A stretch of 64,000 bases of DNA from Corallococcus sp. AS-1-6. Its GTDB lineage: Bacteria; Myxococcota; Myxococcia; Myxococcales; Myxococcaceae. Of the stretch, positions 41,481 to 50,071 are shown one piece after another (position 1 is the first letter of the stretch; each line of letters begins with the position of its first letter). A program made the translations under genes and the position numbers. The notes beneath the pieces were generated by a model. It did no database searches, was not told the origin of the DNA, and worked only from the letters and a program-made list of their open reading frames with translations. The DNA is taken from assembly GCF_020037015.1 (NCBI RefSeq), contig NZ_JAIQDE010000036.1, positions 1 through 64,000 of the forward strand. The letters are read 5' to 3'.

Positions 41481-42560
41481 TCACCCCGCCGCCTCGGCGC
41501 TCCGCTCCTGTGCGAGGAGGATCAGCTTGGACCGGCTGGGCACGGCCAGCTTGACGAAGATCCGCTTCAGGTGCGTCTTCAACGTGTTCAGCGAGCTGCC
41601 CATGTCCTCGGCGATGGTCCGGTTGTCCCAACCATTCAGGACACGCTCCACCACGTCCAGCTCGCGCGGGGTGAGCCGCTTGCGCCACTCGGTGGGCACC
41701 TGGACGCTGTGGGACACCTCCTGGAACAGCAGCGCCCAGGGCGCCCTCCCGGGATGGAGCGGCAACGGGAGGAACGTCACCTTCAAGCTTCGCGCTGGCC
41801 GCCGGAACGTCAGGACGTCCTGTCCGGAGTGCATCGGCTGTCCGGCGCGGCGGAGCCGCTCCAGCGCGTCCAGGAGCACGTGCGGCAGACCGAAGCGGCC
41901 ACACGGCGCCTCGGAGAACCAGCGATGGAGCAGCGCCGTGGCGCGGGGCGTGCGCATCAGCTCGGCGTGGGGCGGGCTCAGCACGATGCTCTCAAGCCCT
42001 GTGTGCCGGAAGAGCTGGTCCAGGAGGTCTCCCTGGCGGACCAGGTCTCCCAGCATGAGGCAGTTGCGAACCGTCCTGGCCAGGATGGGCGTCAGGCGCT
42101 GGAGGAGGTCCCGCTGCTGCTCGGAGAAGGCCTTCGGGTTGTCCCGGTACAGGGTGAAGCCGCTGTGCCAGCCAAGCCCCATGTCCAGCGCCACGGACAT
42201 GACGCGCTCCACCGGCATGTTCATCTCCCGGCAGTGCGCATACATGGCGCTGTTCCGCATCTCCCGGAGCGACAGCATCTCGGTGTCCCGCAGCACGGTG
42301 TTGGGCCGCCGGATGACCGAGGCGCTCACGAAACACTCGTCTGAAATCTCCGGGTAGCGGTCGAAGAAGACCTGGGGCATGTCCTGGACCACGGGCCAGT
42401 CGTATTGGCCGGGCTCCCCGGGCCTGGACACGCAAAGCGCTCCAAAGTCCGCGGCCAGCTCGCGCGACAAGATCCCATGGGCCTCCGAGAAGACCTCCCT
42501 CAGGTCGAGCGAGCGGGTCAGCGCGGTCATCACCTCCAGGAGCACCTGTTCGCGTTGCAT
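41481..42560 (-). CDS. LuxR-type response regulator with GAF-like sensor domain
   Basis: A 359-residue transcription factor. The N-terminal 280 residues are an unassigned sensor region, GAF-like in its helix and strand order at the start (LLEVMTALTRSLDLREVFSE). The C-terminal 65 residues are a LuxR helix-turn-helix: LTPRELDVVERVLNGWDNRT, IAEDMGSSLNTLKTHLKRIF. There is no receiver domain, so activation is not by phosphotransfer. An excellent GGGAGGTC precedes the ATG. It is divergent from a small exported-protein gene; a TCACCC/GGGTGA palindrome lies between them and may be its binding site. Confidence 0.83.
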   Translation of the reverse strand: MQREQVLLEVMTALTRSLDLREVFSEAHGILSRELAADFGALCVSRPGEPGQYDWPVVQDMPQVFFDRYPEISDECFVSASVIRRPNTVLRDTEMLSLREMRNSAMYAHCREMNMPVERVMSVALDMGLGWHSGFTLYRDNPKAFSEQQRDLLQRLTPILARTVRNCLMLGDLVRQGDLLDQLFRHTGLESIVLSPPHAELMRTPRATALLHRWFSEAPCGRFGLPHVLLDALERLRRAGQPMHSGQDVLTFRRPARSLKVTFLPLPLHPGRAPWALLFQEVSHSVQVPTEWRKRLTPRELDVVERVLNGWDNRTIAEDMGSSLNTLKTHLKRIFVKLAVPSRSKLILLAQERSAEAAG

Positions 42561-42603
42561 GACCTCCCTCCTCGTCTGGAATGACTTTATCACACGCGGA
42601 GTG

Positions 42604-42619
42604 TCACCCCTATGGGTGA
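42604..42619. promoter_or_regulatory. Palindrome between luxR-type gene and exported-protein gene
   Basis: TCACCC-CTAT-GGGTGA is a perfect 16-bp inverted repeat 44 bases before the LuxR-type start and 83 bases before the small exported-protein gene. Its location suits an autoregulatory LuxR-family site. Confidence 0.5.
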
Positions 42620-42701
42620 TGCCCGCCCCCAACGGGCTCCCGTACGTTTCGCCAGCCGGGACTCACGGTGATGGCCTCGCTGGATGCCAAGGAGAGAGAC
42701 A

Positions 42702-43202
42702 ATGCGGAATCAATTGTTTGTATGTGTTCTGGCGGTGGGGGTGTTGCTGGCCGGAGGCAGGGCCGAAGCCCTTCCTGGCGGCTGGTACACGAAAGAGACG
42801 GGCGACCGGGTCACCCTCTACGACCAGGCCCACGAGGCCGTCTGGGCTGGCTACTTCGACGAGGAGGGCAACTGGCATGAGACGACCTTCTCGCCCAGGG
42901 GCAGCGGCTCGGGGGACCAGGGCCAGACGATGGGCGGCATCAAGACCACGGCGGACGCCGTGCTGGTGGAGATCACGAAGCCGGTGGAGGGGATCGTCGT
43001 CATCGACGCGTCGAAGCAAGACGTCGTCTTCGAGCTCCGGGGCCATCTGGATGCCGGGATGACCGTCAAGATTCCCGTGAGCAAGCTCGGTGACACCGTG
43101 CAACTGGTGGCCACCGTCGACGACAAGGGGGCGACGCTCGACCTTGCGTTCTTCAAGCGGGCGGACGTCTGCGCCAGCAAGTCCTTCTGGATCAGCCGCT
43201 GA
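42702..43202 (+). CDS. Secreted hypothetical protein
   Basis: A 166-residue exported protein with a signal peptide ending at GRAEA (residue 23). The mature part begins LPGGWYTKETGDRVTLYDQA and is mainly beta: a GWY/GYF opening resembling an avidin- or lipocalin-like sheet, then IKTTADAVLVEITKPVEG and VSKLGDTVQLVATVDDKG. A single cysteine sits near the end. Not recognised. AAGGAGAG precedes the ATG. It is divergent from the LuxR-type gene and followed by a strong terminator, so it is a single-gene unit. Confidence 0.65.
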   Translation: MRNQLFVCVLAVGVLLAGGRAEALPGGWYTKETGDRVTLYDQAHEAVWAGYFDEEGNWHETTFSPRGSGSGDQGQTMGGIKTTADAVLVEITKPVEGIVVIDASKQDVVFELRGHLDAGMTVKIPVSKLGDTVQLVATVDDKGATLDLAFFKRADVCASKSFWISR

Positions 43203-43217
43203 ACGCACGGTGGCCCA

Positions 43218-43248
43218 CGGCACAGGCCCCTTGACCGGGCCTGTGCCG
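43218..43248 (+). terminator. 12-bp perfect hairpin terminator
   Basis: CGGCACAGGCCC (43218-43229), loop CTTGACC, GGGCCTGTGCCG (43237-43248), followed by TTGCTT. It lies 15 bases after the stop of the exported-protein gene. Confidence 0.72.
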
Positions 43249-43483
43249 TTGCTTCCGTCCGCTCCACAGGACGCCGGTCACGGCCTTCCGTTCGACCAAC
43301 CCGAGCGGTTGGGAGAGGAGATGGCGTCGTTCCTACGAGAGGCACTGCCGACGTCAGCTCATACCCTGGGTCCGGGTTGACGAAGCGCTAAATGTTTCAA
43401 GACTCAACGTTTCATGCGTCTCTCCAGGAGGGTGCGCCCGGCGCCGATGCTCCTCGACAGCCCGGCCCCAGGAGAGCCTCCGC

Positions 43484-45637
43484 ATGAAACTTTTCGCCGG
43501 CAGACTTCCCCGCGTCGCCACCGTCTCGCTCCACGCCACCACGGTCCGTGTCCTCACTTCGGCGGCGGGCGGCCACGCCAGCTCGCTCGCCCTCCGAGCC
43601 GCCGCGAGCGCACGCTCCGGACGAACCGCGGTCCGGAAGGTGGCGGCCACGCCCGTGGCCAGCGCCGCGACGTCCACGCCCTCCCTTTCGGCGGCGGCGG
43701 CGGCGGCGGCGGCGCCCAACCCGATGAGTGCGGCCGGCGCGGGGGGCGGCCAGGGCACCGGGCCGCTCCCGGCCACCAGCGGCATCCTCGTGCCGAACCA
43801 CACCTATCCGCCCCTGGGCCCGCCTCTCTCGGCGGGCGGCATGGTGCCGTTCTTCATCGCGGGGCACCCCATCTTCATCCCCGGCCGCCAGCTCGCGGCG
43901 CCGACCCAGGCCGTGGCCAGCACCTCCAGCTCCAGCTCCGCCGCCGTGTCGTCCTCCTCGGGTGGCACCAGCGTCCAGGCCCTGGTCGGGACCCCCATGC
44001 GGGGCGCGAGGAGCACGACCGCGCTCACCCGTCGAGCCTCGCTCCCCGCACAGGCGCACGTCCGGAGGATCCACACGAGCCGGGACACGGTGAACGAGCC
44101 CCTCTTCACGGCCCTGCTCCGAAAGGCCAACACCCTCCCGGAGGGGGTCCGCCTGGGCCCGGCGCCGGAGCACGCCACGGTCGACAACCCGACCTGGCTC
44201 GTCCCGCTCCGGCAGATCACCCACCACGGCCTCTCCGTGCTCCAGGGCCTCGACTCGTACTCCCGACAGGCCTGGGGCGATGGGCGGATGGCCACCCTGA
44301 TCGCGCATGCCATCCGCGACCAGGGCTCCGCGCTGGCGGACATGCTCCCGCCGGAGACTCCGGTCGTGGATGTCCCCATCCAGGAGCTGCTGCGCCTGTA
44401 CGCCGCGGAGGTCAACAGCCCGAAGCCCGATGTGGACCGGCTGCTCGTCTGGGCCAAGACGGCGTGCATGGAGGCGCGGCGGGTCGCGGGAGATGCTCCG
44501 CTCTTCGCCACTGACGAGGAGGGCGTCCGGGACTACCGCCTCGCGCTGCGCATGCTGGACGAGGCGAGGAAGAGCCCCCTGTCGAGCGTCAAGAAGAACT
44601 ACTTCCAGGAACTCGGCGCGCGGGTACTGCCCCGGTGCGAGACGGACATCGCCTACCTCCAGGCCATGTCCATGCTGGCGGGCTACGTCCACATTGATTT
44701 CGAGTGCGTCCTCCCCCTCACCATGAAGACCTCGCTGCTGCTCTCCGTCGAGCACCAGGCCAAGGTCGCCAGGACGCGCTCCGTGCGCCTTGCTCGCACC
44801 CTGCTCCAGACGGGAGGGCCGCACGCGGGGGTCCGGCAGTACTTCTGGGAGGGCATCGACAGCAAGAGCAAGCCCACCGGCCTGCTGATCATCAACTCGA
44901 TGGGGACGAACTCGGATGGCGCCAACCGCGACGTCGTCCTGAAGGCCAAGCAGGTGGCGACCGGCTCCCTGGCGAACATCGACCCGAAGGGCGTCGGCTA
45001 CACCGCGTCCCAGGCCGCGGCGCCGAGGCAGCGGGAGATCTTCGAGGGCTACTCCAAGGACACGGTCATCATCTGCACGGGGCACAGCCTGGGGGCGTCC
45101 ATCGCGGCGGAGACGTTCATCCTCCTCCACACGTTGGGGTTCGACGACACCTACCTGGCGACCTTCAACGGCGGCGCCTTCAATCACGACGCCCCCGAGC
45201 ACGTGCTGCGGGCCGCTCGCACCAGGGCCATGCTCGTGCAGAACCAGGGGGACCCGGTGCCCTACGGCGGACGGCACGTCCTCCCGGGCCTGGAGAAGAT
45301 CCACACCGCCCAGCACGTGGGGACCATCGCGCGAGCCGAGCCCCACTGGCTGTTCCCCAACTGGCCGGACATCATCAACCACGGCATCCCCAACGAGGTC
45401 GCCCAGTTCATGTACGGCGTCCCGGGCACCGCCAGCGTCCACCTCAACGACCAACTGGTACGCGGCTACCGCCGGCAGCTCTTCATGGCGCTGAGCACGT
45501 ACCTGCCCTGGCTGCCGAACAAGGCACTCACCACCGTGCTGAAGCCAGACCCCATCGAGGCGGGCAAGACCGAGAACTCCTTCATCGAGTACATCCCCGA
45601 CAAGGACAAGGACGGCGACGCGCCGGCGAAGCTCTAG
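43484..45637 (+). CDS. Lipase-like alpha/beta hydrolase with long low-complexity head
   Basis: A 717-residue protein. Residues 1-195 are Ala/Ser/Thr-rich with an eight-alanine run, a Ser cluster and no typical Sec signal. Residues 200-470 are helical and unassigned. The hydrolase part begins near 480. The nucleophile elbow is ICTGHSLGASIAAETFILL (GxSxG), with a candidate Asp in QNQGDPVPYGG and several His candidates near the end (PHWLFPNW, NHGIPNEV). The pattern resembles class 3 lipases and phospholipase effectors of predatory bacteria. Export by a non-classical route is an inference. AGGAGAG precedes the ATG. The end is 30 bp from the convergent LysR gene. Confidence 0.72.
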   Translation: MKLFAGRLPRVATVSLHATTVRVLTSAAGGHASSLALRAAASARSGRTAVRKVAATPVASAATSTPSLSAAAAAAAAPNPMSAAGAGGGQGTGPLPATSGILVPNHTYPPLGPPLSAGGMVPFFIAGHPIFIPGRQLAAPTQAVASTSSSSSAAVSSSSGGTSVQALVGTPMRGARSTTALTRRASLPAQAHVRRIHTSRDTVNEPLFTALLRKANTLPEGVRLGPAPEHATVDNPTWLVPLRQITHHGLSVLQGLDSYSRQAWGDGRMATLIAHAIRDQGSALADMLPPETPVVDVPIQELLRLYAAEVNSPKPDVDRLLVWAKTACMEARRVAGDAPLFATDEEGVRDYRLALRMLDEARKSPLSSVKKNYFQELGARVLPRCETDIAYLQAMSMLAGYVHIDFECVLPLTMKTSLLLSVEHQAKVARTRSVRLARTLLQTGGPHAGVRQYFWEGIDSKSKPTGLLIINSMGTNSDGANRDVVLKAKQVATGSLANIDPKGVGYTASQAAAPRQREIFEGYSKDTVIICTGHSLGASIAAETFILLHTLGFDDTYLATFNGGAFNHDAPEHVLRAARTRAMLVQNQGDPVPYGGRHVLPGLEKIHTAQHVGTIARAEPHWLFPNWPDIINHGIPNEVAQFMYGVPGTASVHLNDQLVRGYRRQLFMALSTYLPWLPNKALTTVLKPDPIEAGKTENSFIEYIPDKDKDGDAPAKL

Positions 45638-45667
45638 GCGCAATGCCCATCAGGAGCGCGGGGCCGC

Positions 45668-46567
45668 TCACGCGCTGACGGTCGTGCGCAACGCCGCGAG
45701 GAACCGCCGCACGACCGGCGAGTCCGCCTGGCCGTCGTAGACGAACTCGACGTCGAAGCGGCTGGCGAGCTCGTCGAGCGCGACCAGCCGCACCGTGCGC
45801 GGGCACATGGGTGAGGTGCTCTCCGGCACGAAGGCGTAACCCATTCCGGCCGCGACGAGCCCGATGAGCGTCGGGATGTCGCTGCCCACCTGCGCGATCC
45901 GCGGCGTGAAGCCTGCCCGCCGGCACTGCTCGAGCAGGAACCGGTGCTGCGCGGAGGAGCGCAGCGGGTCGAACCAGATGAACGGCGCGCCCGCGAGCTC
46001 AGCCAGTCGGCGGGGCGCGCGGACGCGCTGGCCCGGCGTGGACAGCATCGCGAGCACGAACCGATCGCGCAGGAGCCGCAGGCCCGACAGATGCGGCGCC
46101 ACGTCCTGCCGCCACGCCATGATGCCGCCGTCGAGCTCGCCGCGTGCGATCGCGGCCGCCTGCTCGGACGACAGCCTGGGCGCGATGGACAGCATGACGT
46201 CCGGGCAGGTGTCCCGGAAGGCCTTGAGCACGTCCGACACCACCGGCAGCGGGAAGTAGTTCGGCAGCACGCCCAGCCGCAGCTCGCCAAGCTGGCCGGC
46301 CGCGCTGCGCAGCGCACGGTCGCGGCTGGCCTGCAGCTCGGTGAGGATGCGCGTCGCGTCCCGCAGGAAGCTCGCGCCGGCCGCGGTGAGCGCGACGCCC
46401 GTCGAGCGGCGGACCAACAGCGGGGTGCCGATCGCCTCCTCGAGCTCGCGGATCTGCCGGGAGAGCGCGGGCTGTACGATCCCGACCGCGCGGGCGCCGG
46501 CCATCATGCTGCCGGCCTCGGCGACCGCCACGAAGTAGCGCAGATGGCGCAGTTCGACCTGTCTCAT
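45668..46567 (-). CDS. LysR-family transcriptional regulator
   Basis: A 299-residue LysR protein with a clear DNA-binding head (LRYFVAVAEAGSMMAGARAV, QPALSRQIRELEEAIGTPLL) and a two-lobed effector domain (LGVLPNYFPLPVVSDVLKAF onwards). It is divergent from the serine dehydratase gene over 127 bp, so that gene, together with the methyltransferase, is its likely target. The frame continues upstream of ATG 46567 but homology starts at MRQVELRHLR. Confidence 0.88.
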   Translation of the reverse strand: MRQVELRHLRYFVAVAEAGSMMAGARAVGIVQPALSRQIRELEEAIGTPLLVRRSTGVALTAAGASFLRDATRILTELQASRDRALRSAAGQLGELRLGVLPNYFPLPVVSDVLKAFRDTCPDVMLSIAPRLSSEQAAAIARGELDGGIMAWRQDVAPHLSGLRLLRDRFVLAMLSTPGQRVRAPRRLAELAGAPFIWFDPLRSSAQHRFLLEQCRRAGFTPRIAQVGSDIPTLIGLVAAGMGYAFVPESTSPMCPRTVRLVALDELASRFDVEFVYDGQADSPVVRRFLAALRTTVSA

Positions 46568-46694
46568 GGGTATACCTGGAAGGCATGGCCTGATGCCTCG
46601 AAGGGTATTGGGAAGTATGGGCGGATGGCCGTAGGTTGGCCAGCGATGTGACAACGGTTCGCGCGCCGCGGACGTCTTCCCTCGACTCCTCCAC

Positions 46695-47630
46695 ATGCCA
46701 CTCCATCTCCAGACTCCCTATGTCCGTTCACGAGCAGCGTCCCGCCGGCTCGGCAAGGACGTCCTGCTCAAGCTCGAGGCGATGCAGCCGTCCGGCTCGT
46801 TCAAGCTGCGCGGCGTCGGTGCGGTCTGCGAGGCGCGGCGCGCGGCGGGCGCCCGTCGTTTCGTGTCGTCGTCGGGCGGCAACGCGGGCATCGCGGTCGC
46901 CTATTCGGGGCGCGAGCTCGGCGTGCCCGTGCTCGTCGTCGTCCCGGAGAGCACGTCCACGCGCGCCCGCGACCTCATCCGCCTCGAAGGCGCGGAGCTG
47001 ATCGTCCACGGCGCGTCGTGGGCGGAGGCGAACACGTTTGCTCAATCCGTCATCGGCGCTCACGACGCGTTCGTGCACCCGTTCGACGAACCCCTGTTGT
47101 GGCAGGGCCACTCGACGATGGTCGACGAGATGGCGGCGGCCGGACCGAAGCCTGACGCGGTCGTGCTGGCGGTGGGCGGCGGCGGGCTGCTGTGCGGTGT
47201 GCTGGAGGGCATGGCGCGCAATGGCTGGGGCGACGTGCCGGTCGTCGCGGTCGAGACCCGGGGCGCGGACTGCTATGCGCGCTCGGTCGCGCAGGGGAGG
47301 CCCATCGAACTGCCAGCGATTGAGAGCGTCGCCACGTCGCTCGGCGCGAAGCGGCCCTGCGACGCGGCGATGGAGTGGTCAACGCGCCATGAAATCGAGA
47401 ACCTCGTCGTGTCCGATGCTGCGGCCGTGGCGGCCTCCCTGCGGTTCCTCGACGAACACCGCATCCTGGTGGAGCCCGCGTGCGGGGCCTCGCTGGCGGC
47501 GCTCGACGCGGCGTCTTCGGTGCTCGCCGCCGCGTCACGCATCGCGGTGATTGTCTGTGGTGGCGTCACGGCGCCGGTGGAGTATCTGCAAGCCTTGAGC
47601 AGCCGGGACCGGGTGCCTGGAGGAAGCTGA
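46695..47630 (+). CDS. L-serine/L-threonine dehydratase, animal SDS-like PLP enzyme
   Basis: A 311-residue fold-type II PLP enzyme. The cofactor lysine is Lys37 in PSGSFKLRG. The phosphate/substrate loop is SSGGNAGIAVAY (59-70). VGGGGLLCGVLEGMARNGWGD is broken here: the VGGGGLL glycine loop and the NGWGDVPV segment both match mammalian serine dehydratase closely, as does VEPACGASLAAL near the end. It should deaminate serine or threonine to the 2-oxoacid. The usual C-terminal regulatory ACT domain is absent. It is followed after three bases by a methyltransferase gene and is divergent from LysR. No strong ribosome binding site is seen. Confidence 0.85.
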   Translation: MPLHLQTPYVRSRAASRRLGKDVLLKLEAMQPSGSFKLRGVGAVCEARRAAGARRFVSSSGGNAGIAVAYSGRELGVPVLVVVPESTSTRARDLIRLEGAELIVHGASWAEANTFAQSVIGAHDAFVHPFDEPLLWQGHSTMVDEMAAAGPKPDAVVLAVGGGGLLCGVLEGMARNGWGDVPVVAVETRGADCYARSVAQGRPIELPAIESVATSLGAKRPCDAAMEWSTRHEIENLVVSDAAAVAASLRFLDEHRILVEPACGASLAALDAASSVLAAASRIAVIVCGGVTAPVEYLQALSSRDRVPGGS

Positions 47631-47633
47631 CGC

Positions 47634-48209
47634 GTGCACGAGTACGATTTGATCGCGGACTGGTATGCGGCCCACCGCGCGGGCCCCATGGGCGTCCCGG
47701 AGGTGACAGCGCTCGCGGCCTCACTGCCCCCCGGTGCCCGGGTGCTGGACGTTGGCTGCGGCACCGGACTGCCGCTGACGCGGGTGCTGCTGGAGCACGG
47801 CTGTCACGTGGTGGGCGTGGACAGCTCGCGCGAGCTGCTGGCGCGATTCCAGGCGAACTTCCCCCACGTACCGGTGGTGTGTGCGCCCATCCAGTCGACC
47901 GCGCTTCAGGAGCGGGCGTTCGACGCCGCGATCTCCTGGGGTGTCCTGTTCCACCTGCGCCACGAGGAGCAGGAGCAGGCGATCGCCCATATCGCGAGGG
48001 CCCTGAGACCCGGCGCCCCGTTCCTCTTCACCTCGGGCGACGCCCACGGCTCCACGGAGGGCGCGCCGATGAACGGCGTGCCGTTCCGTTATCACTCGTA
48101 CAGCGCCGACGGGTATCGCGACCTGCTGCGCGCGCACGGGCTCACGCTGGAAGCGACGCACCAGGACCCGGGCGGGAACGTCTACTACCTGTCGCGCAAG
48201 ACGGGCTGA
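47634..48209 (+). CDS. Class I SAM-dependent methyltransferase
   Basis: A 191-residue methyltransferase. The SAM motif I is RVLDVGCGTGLPLTRVL, motif II VVGVDSSRELL, and the post-motif ISWGVLFHLRHEEQEQ is that of the Methyltransf_11/25 group. It starts at GTG 47634, with GAGGAAG inside the end of the dehydratase gene acting as ribosome binding site, so the two are co-translated. The acceptor is unknown. Confidence 0.85.
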   Translation: MHEYDLIADWYAAHRAGPMGVPEVTALAASLPPGARVLDVGCGTGLPLTRVLLEHGCHVVGVDSSRELLARFQANFPHVPVVCAPIQSTALQERAFDAAISWGVLFHLRHEEQEQAIAHIARALRPGAPFLFTSGDAHGSTEGAPMNGVPFRYHSYSADGYRDLLRAHGLTLEATHQDPGGNVYYLSRKTG

Positions 48210-48339
48210 GGACGGGGGAAGGGCCTGTTTCACGGGAGGGACTCCTCTTCTTGCAAGTCCCGGGGTGACCTGCGGATGCTCGCTCGACGGGAGGCGCGGC
48301 GGAGCGGACCTGGACGGTCCGCTCCCGCGTGTCGAGCGC

Positions 48340-49224
48340 ATGGACCTGGAAGAGTTGCGTGCCTTTGTCGGCGTGGCGGAGACAGGCTCGTTCCTGGCCG
48401 CGGCGGACACGCTGGGGGTGTCGAGGACGACGCTGCGGCGTCGCGTCGAAGCGCTGGAGGCTCGCGCGGGAGTGCCGCTGCTCAAGAGCACCCGGACGGG
48501 CGTGGTGTTGACGGAGGCGGGGGAGGTGCTCGCCCGCCGTGGCCGGCTGATGATGCAGGAGACGAGCGCCCTGGTGGCCTCACTGCGCGAGGTCGGGCAG
48601 GCCCCCGCGGGGCTGTTGCACGTGGTGTTGCCGGTGGGCCTGCCGCCACACCTGCTGTCGCCGCTGTTCGGCCTGCTGCGCGGCACCTATCCGCTCCTGC
48701 GGGTCCACGCGAGCTTCAGCGACCACCCGCTGGCGGAGCCGCTCGACAACGTGGACCTCGCGGTGCACTTCGGGGAGGACATGCCCCGGGGCCCCTGGAT
48801 CTCCCAGGTGGTGCTGCGCGTCCGCGAGCGCCTCTGGGCCAGCGCGGACTACCTGCGGCAGCGCGGCCTGCCGGACTCCGTGGAGGCCCTGCGCGGCCAC
48901 GAGCTGTTCTCCTGGCAGGGCCCCGGCGGCGAGCCCTGCCTGTGGCCCCAGCTTCGAGGCCCCGCGTTCCAGGTGGAGCCCGCCCTCATCTCCACGGACA
49001 TCCATCTCATCCGGACGTGCTGTCTGGCGGGGCAGGGCATCGGGCTGATCCCCAGCGTGGACCTGGCGGACCCGGGCGAGGCGGAGGGGACGCTGGTCCC
49101 CGTGCTCGCGGACGTCGTGGGGCGTGAGCAGCCGCTGCGCGTGAGCGTCCCGGAGGCGCTCAGCGAGCTGCCGAAGATCCGGCAGGTGCTCGAAGACATC
49201 CGGCGGGCCATCGCGCCGCTGTGA
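48340..49224 (+). CDS. LysR-family transcriptional regulator
   Basis: A 294-residue LysR protein. The DNA-binding head reads LRAFVGVAETGSFLAAADTL and SRTTLRRRVEALEARAGVPL, followed by a CrgA-type effector domain (LHVVLPVGLPPHLLSPLFGL, VDLAVHFGED). It follows the methyltransferase on the same strand after 130 bp and precedes the CHRD gene by 108 bp. Neither is an obvious target. ATG 48340 matches the family start; the upstream extension is low quality. Confidence 0.86.
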   Translation: MDLEELRAFVGVAETGSFLAAADTLGVSRTTLRRRVEALEARAGVPLLKSTRTGVVLTEAGEVLARRGRLMMQETSALVASLREVGQAPAGLLHVVLPVGLPPHLLSPLFGLLRGTYPLLRVHASFSDHPLAEPLDNVDLAVHFGEDMPRGPWISQVVLRVRERLWASADYLRQRGLPDSVEALRGHELFSWQGPGGEPCLWPQLRGPAFQVEPALISTDIHLIRTCCLAGQGIGLIPSVDLADPGEAEGTLVPVLADVVGREQPLRVSVPEALSELPKIRQVLEDIRRAIAPL

Positions 49225-49332
49225 GGCGCGCCCGTGGGCGGGAACGGGTCATCGGGTGGCCACCTTTGGCCATCCCCGGCGCCGGGCGTCCACGCTACGC
49301 CATGGGGCCTTCCCGCCGTGTTGGAGCCCGCC

Positions 49333-49965
49333 ATGCGCATCCCGCTGCCCCTGACCCTCGTCCTGACCCTCGGCGCGCTGTCGTCCCATGCCAAGGACCC
49401 CGCGCTCGGCGCGACGACCTTCACCGTCTACGAAGCCTTCCTGAGCCCCGCCCAGGAGCCCGGCGAGGAGTCCGAGACCCCCAAGCCCCTGCAGAAGAGC
49501 CTGGGGGCCACCGCGCCCTCCACGCCGCGCGAGCAGCGCCTGTCCCGGGGCCACGGGGTGCTGCGCTTCTCCAAGGACCTGACCCGGGCCTACGTGGAGG
49601 TGGAGATGACGGGCGTCAACTCCGCCGACATCCTCATGTTCCACATCCACTGCGGCCCGCCGGGCGTCCTGGGCCCGGTGGTGGTGGACTTCGGGGAGGT
49701 GGGCAACCTGGCGAAGACGCTCGCCAACGGGCGCTGGTCCGTGGAGCTGACCAACGCGAACGTCACCTTCATCAAGGACATGAAGGGCATGAAGTCCGGG
49801 CTGCCGGAGAGCTGCCCGGCGGAGCTGGGCTTCCTGGCCCAGACGCGGACCCTGGCTGGACTGGAGTCGCTCGCGCGCAAGGGCGTGCTCTATTTCAACC
49901 TGCACACCAAGGCCCATACCTACTACGGCGAGATGCGCGGGCAGCTCTACGCCGCCCAGCCCTGA
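49333..49965 (+). CDS. Secreted CHRD-domain protein
   Basis: A 210-residue exported protein with a signal peptide to SSHA (residue 20). The CHRD domain runs from about residue 75: HGVLRFSKDLTRAYVEVEMT, the His pair FHIHCGPPG, and YFNLHTKAHTYYGEMRGQL at the end. The last is the signature of this chordin-derived fold, widespread in secreted bacterial proteins of unknown role. GGAG lies seven bases before the ATG. A strong hairpin follows before the convergent sugar dehydrogenase. Confidence 0.86.
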   Translation: MRIPLPLTLVLTLGALSSHAKDPALGATTFTVYEAFLSPAQEPGEESETPKPLQKSLGATAPSTPREQRLSRGHGVLRFSKDLTRAYVEVEMTGVNSADILMFHIHCGPPGVLGPVVVDFGEVGNLAKTLANGRWSVELTNANVTFIKDMKGMKSGLPESCPAELGFLAQTRTLAGLESLARKGVLYFNLHTKAHTYYGEMRGQLYAAQP

Positions 49966-50030
49966 CACGACCCCGGCCGACGCCGCTGCGTGCGTTCATC
50001 GACTTCATCAAATCGACGCGGCCTTGAGGC

Positions 50031-50061
50031 GGCCAGGGCGCGCGTGGAGCGCGCCCTGGCC
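50031..50061. terminator. 13-bp perfect hairpin between convergent genes
   Basis: GGCCAGGGCGCGC (50031-50043), loop GTGGA, GCGCGCCCTGGCC (50049-50061). It lies in the 106-bp gap between the CHRD and sugar dehydrogenase genes and serves either direction. Confidence 0.68.
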
Positions 50062-50071
50062 TACGGATGCA

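Noticed and set aside
43692-43715. GCG repeat as a phase-variable tract
   Set aside because: It is a codon-sized repeat encoding alanines, so slippage would not shift the frame.
43412-45643. Long antisense frames opposite the lipase-like gene and several other genes
   Set aside because: Composition (Arg, Gly, His, Val-rich without motifs) is that of out-of-frame translation of high-GC coding DNA.
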